A DNA stretch of 6,270 nt from PFJX01 sp038215555 (GTDB lineage Bacteria > Pseudomonadota > Gammaproteobacteria > Burkholderiales > Thiobacillaceae), in assembly GCA_038215555.1 (NCBI GenBank), contig JBBQQT010000182.1, positions 1-6,270 of the forward strand, read 5' to 3'. Of the stretch, positions 5,335-6,270 are shown piece after piece. The notes below the pieces were generated by a model. The model searched no databases, was not told the DNA's origin, and saw only the letters and a list, made by a program, of their open reading frames with translations. Position 1 is the first letter of the stretch. Every line of letters begins with the position of its first letter. The position numbers and the translations under genes are program-made.

Positions 5335-6270
5335 ATGGAAATCGAACTGAAACTCGCCCTGCCTCCCGGCCATGCCGCACGCATCCGGCGGCATCCATTG
5401 CTGCAGGCGATCAAACCGGTGAAGCGGACATTGCACAGTATTTATTTCGATACCCCGGCATTCGATCTGATGCAGCGTGGCATTGCGCTTCGGCTGCGAC
5501 GAGTGGGTTATCACTGGGTGCAGACGATGAAGGCGGAGGCGCGCGCGGTGGGTGCGATGTCGAGCCGACCGGAATGGGAAATGGCGGTTGCCGGCGGCGC
5601 CAGTCCGGATTTCGCAGTGCTGCCGCAAGCTGCGCTCGACTTGCTGACCGGAATCGACCTGGCCCGCATAGCACCAGCCTTCGTCACCGAATTCCAGCGC
5701 ACCACCTGGCAGGTTTCGCGCGCAGAAGATCAGGCTGAACTGGCTTTGGATATTGGAAACATCAAGTCTGGCGACGCGACTCAAGCCATTTCCGAAATCG
5801 AGATTGAACTCAAGGCTGGCGCACCGGATTTTCTGTTCGAGATTGCCGCGCAGTTGCTCGAACAAACGCCGCTGCATATCGAACCGCGCAGCAAGGCAGA
5901 GCGCGGCTATGGGTTGAGCGGGGCGCAATCTGCCGCGCCGCTGAAAGCCGTGCGGCCGGAGTTCAGCCCGCACCAATCCGCCGGCGCGGCCTGGAATGCG
6001 GTGATGCAAGCCGCGCTGGCGCAATGCGTGGCGAATGTTCCCGGCTTTCTGGAACACCCCGACGAGATCGAATATCTGCATCAACTGCGGATTTCGATGC
6101 GCCGATTGCGCGTGGGCGTCAGCCTTATGCGCGCCCTGGGCCGCCCGGCGCCGGCCTGGGATATGCCGTTGCGCGAGTCGTGGCGCGGCCGCCAATCCGC
6201 CCCCCCCAGGGCGGTGTTTATGGCGGTAACCCACCCCCAAAAAACCCACCACCCGGGAACCCACACCGCG
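5335..6270 (+). CDS. CYTH-CHAD domain protein, 3' truncated by window edge
   Basis: The frame runs from the ATG at 5335 to the end of the window without a stop (312 codons), so the gene is partial. The CYTH domain (about 1-195) begins with the signature EIELK (2-6). It carries the basic and acidic tunnel residues expected of triphosphate tunnel enzymes: R53/R55/R56 in ALRLRR, K66 and E68 in TMKAE, E154/E156/E158 in SEIEIELK, and K187 in EPRSKAERGYGL. A CHAD domain starts at about 210, with its conserved helix YLHQLRISMRRLRVGVSLM (247-265, including H249, R252, R256, R257, R259). E. coli YgiF has the same architecture and hydrolyses inorganic triphosphate; CHAD domains bind polyphosphate. Being head-to-head with ppk1 fits a role in polyphosphate metabolism or granule association. 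After residue ~285 (WRG) the sequence no longer looks like CHAD and becomes Pro/His/Thr-rich, probably because the underlying bases are unreliable. Confidence 0.92.
   Translation, partial: MEIELKLALPPGHAARIRRHPLLQAIKPVKRTLHSIYFDTPAFDLMQRGIALRLRRVGYHWVQTMKAEARAVGAMSSRPEWEMAVAGGASPDFAVLPQAALDLLTGIDLARIAPAFVTEFQRTTWQVSRAEDQAELALDIGNIKSGDATQAISEIEIELKAGAPDFLFEIAAQLLEQTPLHIEPRSKAERGYGLSGAQSAAPLKAVRPEFSPHQSAGAAWNAVMQAALAQCVANVPGFLEHPDEIEYLHQLRISMRRLRVGVSLMRALGRPAPAWDMPLRESWRGRQSAPPRAVFMAVTHPQKTHHPGTHTA
6190..6270. other. Aberrant, probably low-quality right edge
   Basis: From about 6190 the sequence changes to C-homopolymer-rich, low-complexity text: eight C in a row, an A6 run, and repeated ACCCAC motifs. 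The reading frame stays open, but the encoded residues cease to match the CHAD fold just after its first helix. This is typical of a degraded read or contig end and should not be used to describe the protein's C-terminus. Confidence 0.55.

Noticed and set aside
5278..6264. A 328-codon minus-strand open frame opposite the CYTH-CHAD gene
   Set aside because: The plus-strand frame carries clear CYTH and CHAD motifs. The antisense product has no recognisable domain and extends into the unreliable right edge.

Overview
The window looks like a single contig from a GC-rich Gram-negative bacterium, most likely a betaproteobacterium. That placement is an inference from the style of PPK1, the CYTH-CHAD protein, the MacB/FtsX-type permease and a proteobacterial REP-like hairpin; no rRNA or marker gene fixes the taxonomy. 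The outermost ~75 bases on the left and ~80 on the right look compositionally aberrant and may be poor-quality contig ends.

Layout: (1) 115-1347 (+) is a MacB_PCD/FtsX-type ABC transporter permease whose ATPase and adaptor partners are not in the window. A REP-like hairpin sits immediately before its start. (2) 1348-1754 is a 407-bp intergenic region with a near-perfect 26-bp palindrome, a run of 12-bp tandem repeats and an AT-rich stretch. (3) 1755-2936 (+) is a two-TM, HAMP-containing methyl-accepting chemotaxis transducer with almost no periplasmic sensor. (4) 3057-3173 (+) is a 38-codon ORF with a strong Shine-Dalgarno sequence that reads as the N-terminal half of a YefM/Phd-type antitoxin. 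Its stop codon overlaps the stop of the convergent ppk gene. (5) 3170-5236 (-) is a complete polyphosphate kinase 1. (6) 5335-6270 (+) is a CYTH-CHAD protein, divergent from ppk and running off the right edge.

The clearest functional grouping is the head-to-head pair of ppk1 and CYTH-CHAD. PPK1 makes polyphosphate; CYTH enzymes of the YgiF type hydrolyse inorganic triphosphate, and CHAD domains bind polyphosphate. The pair shares a 98-bp intergenic region. The permease, the transducer and the antitoxin remnant show no evident functional link to this pair. I found no convincing wholly new system. The most unusual points are the truncated antitoxin, the tandem-repeat/palindrome cluster and the sensor-less transducer.
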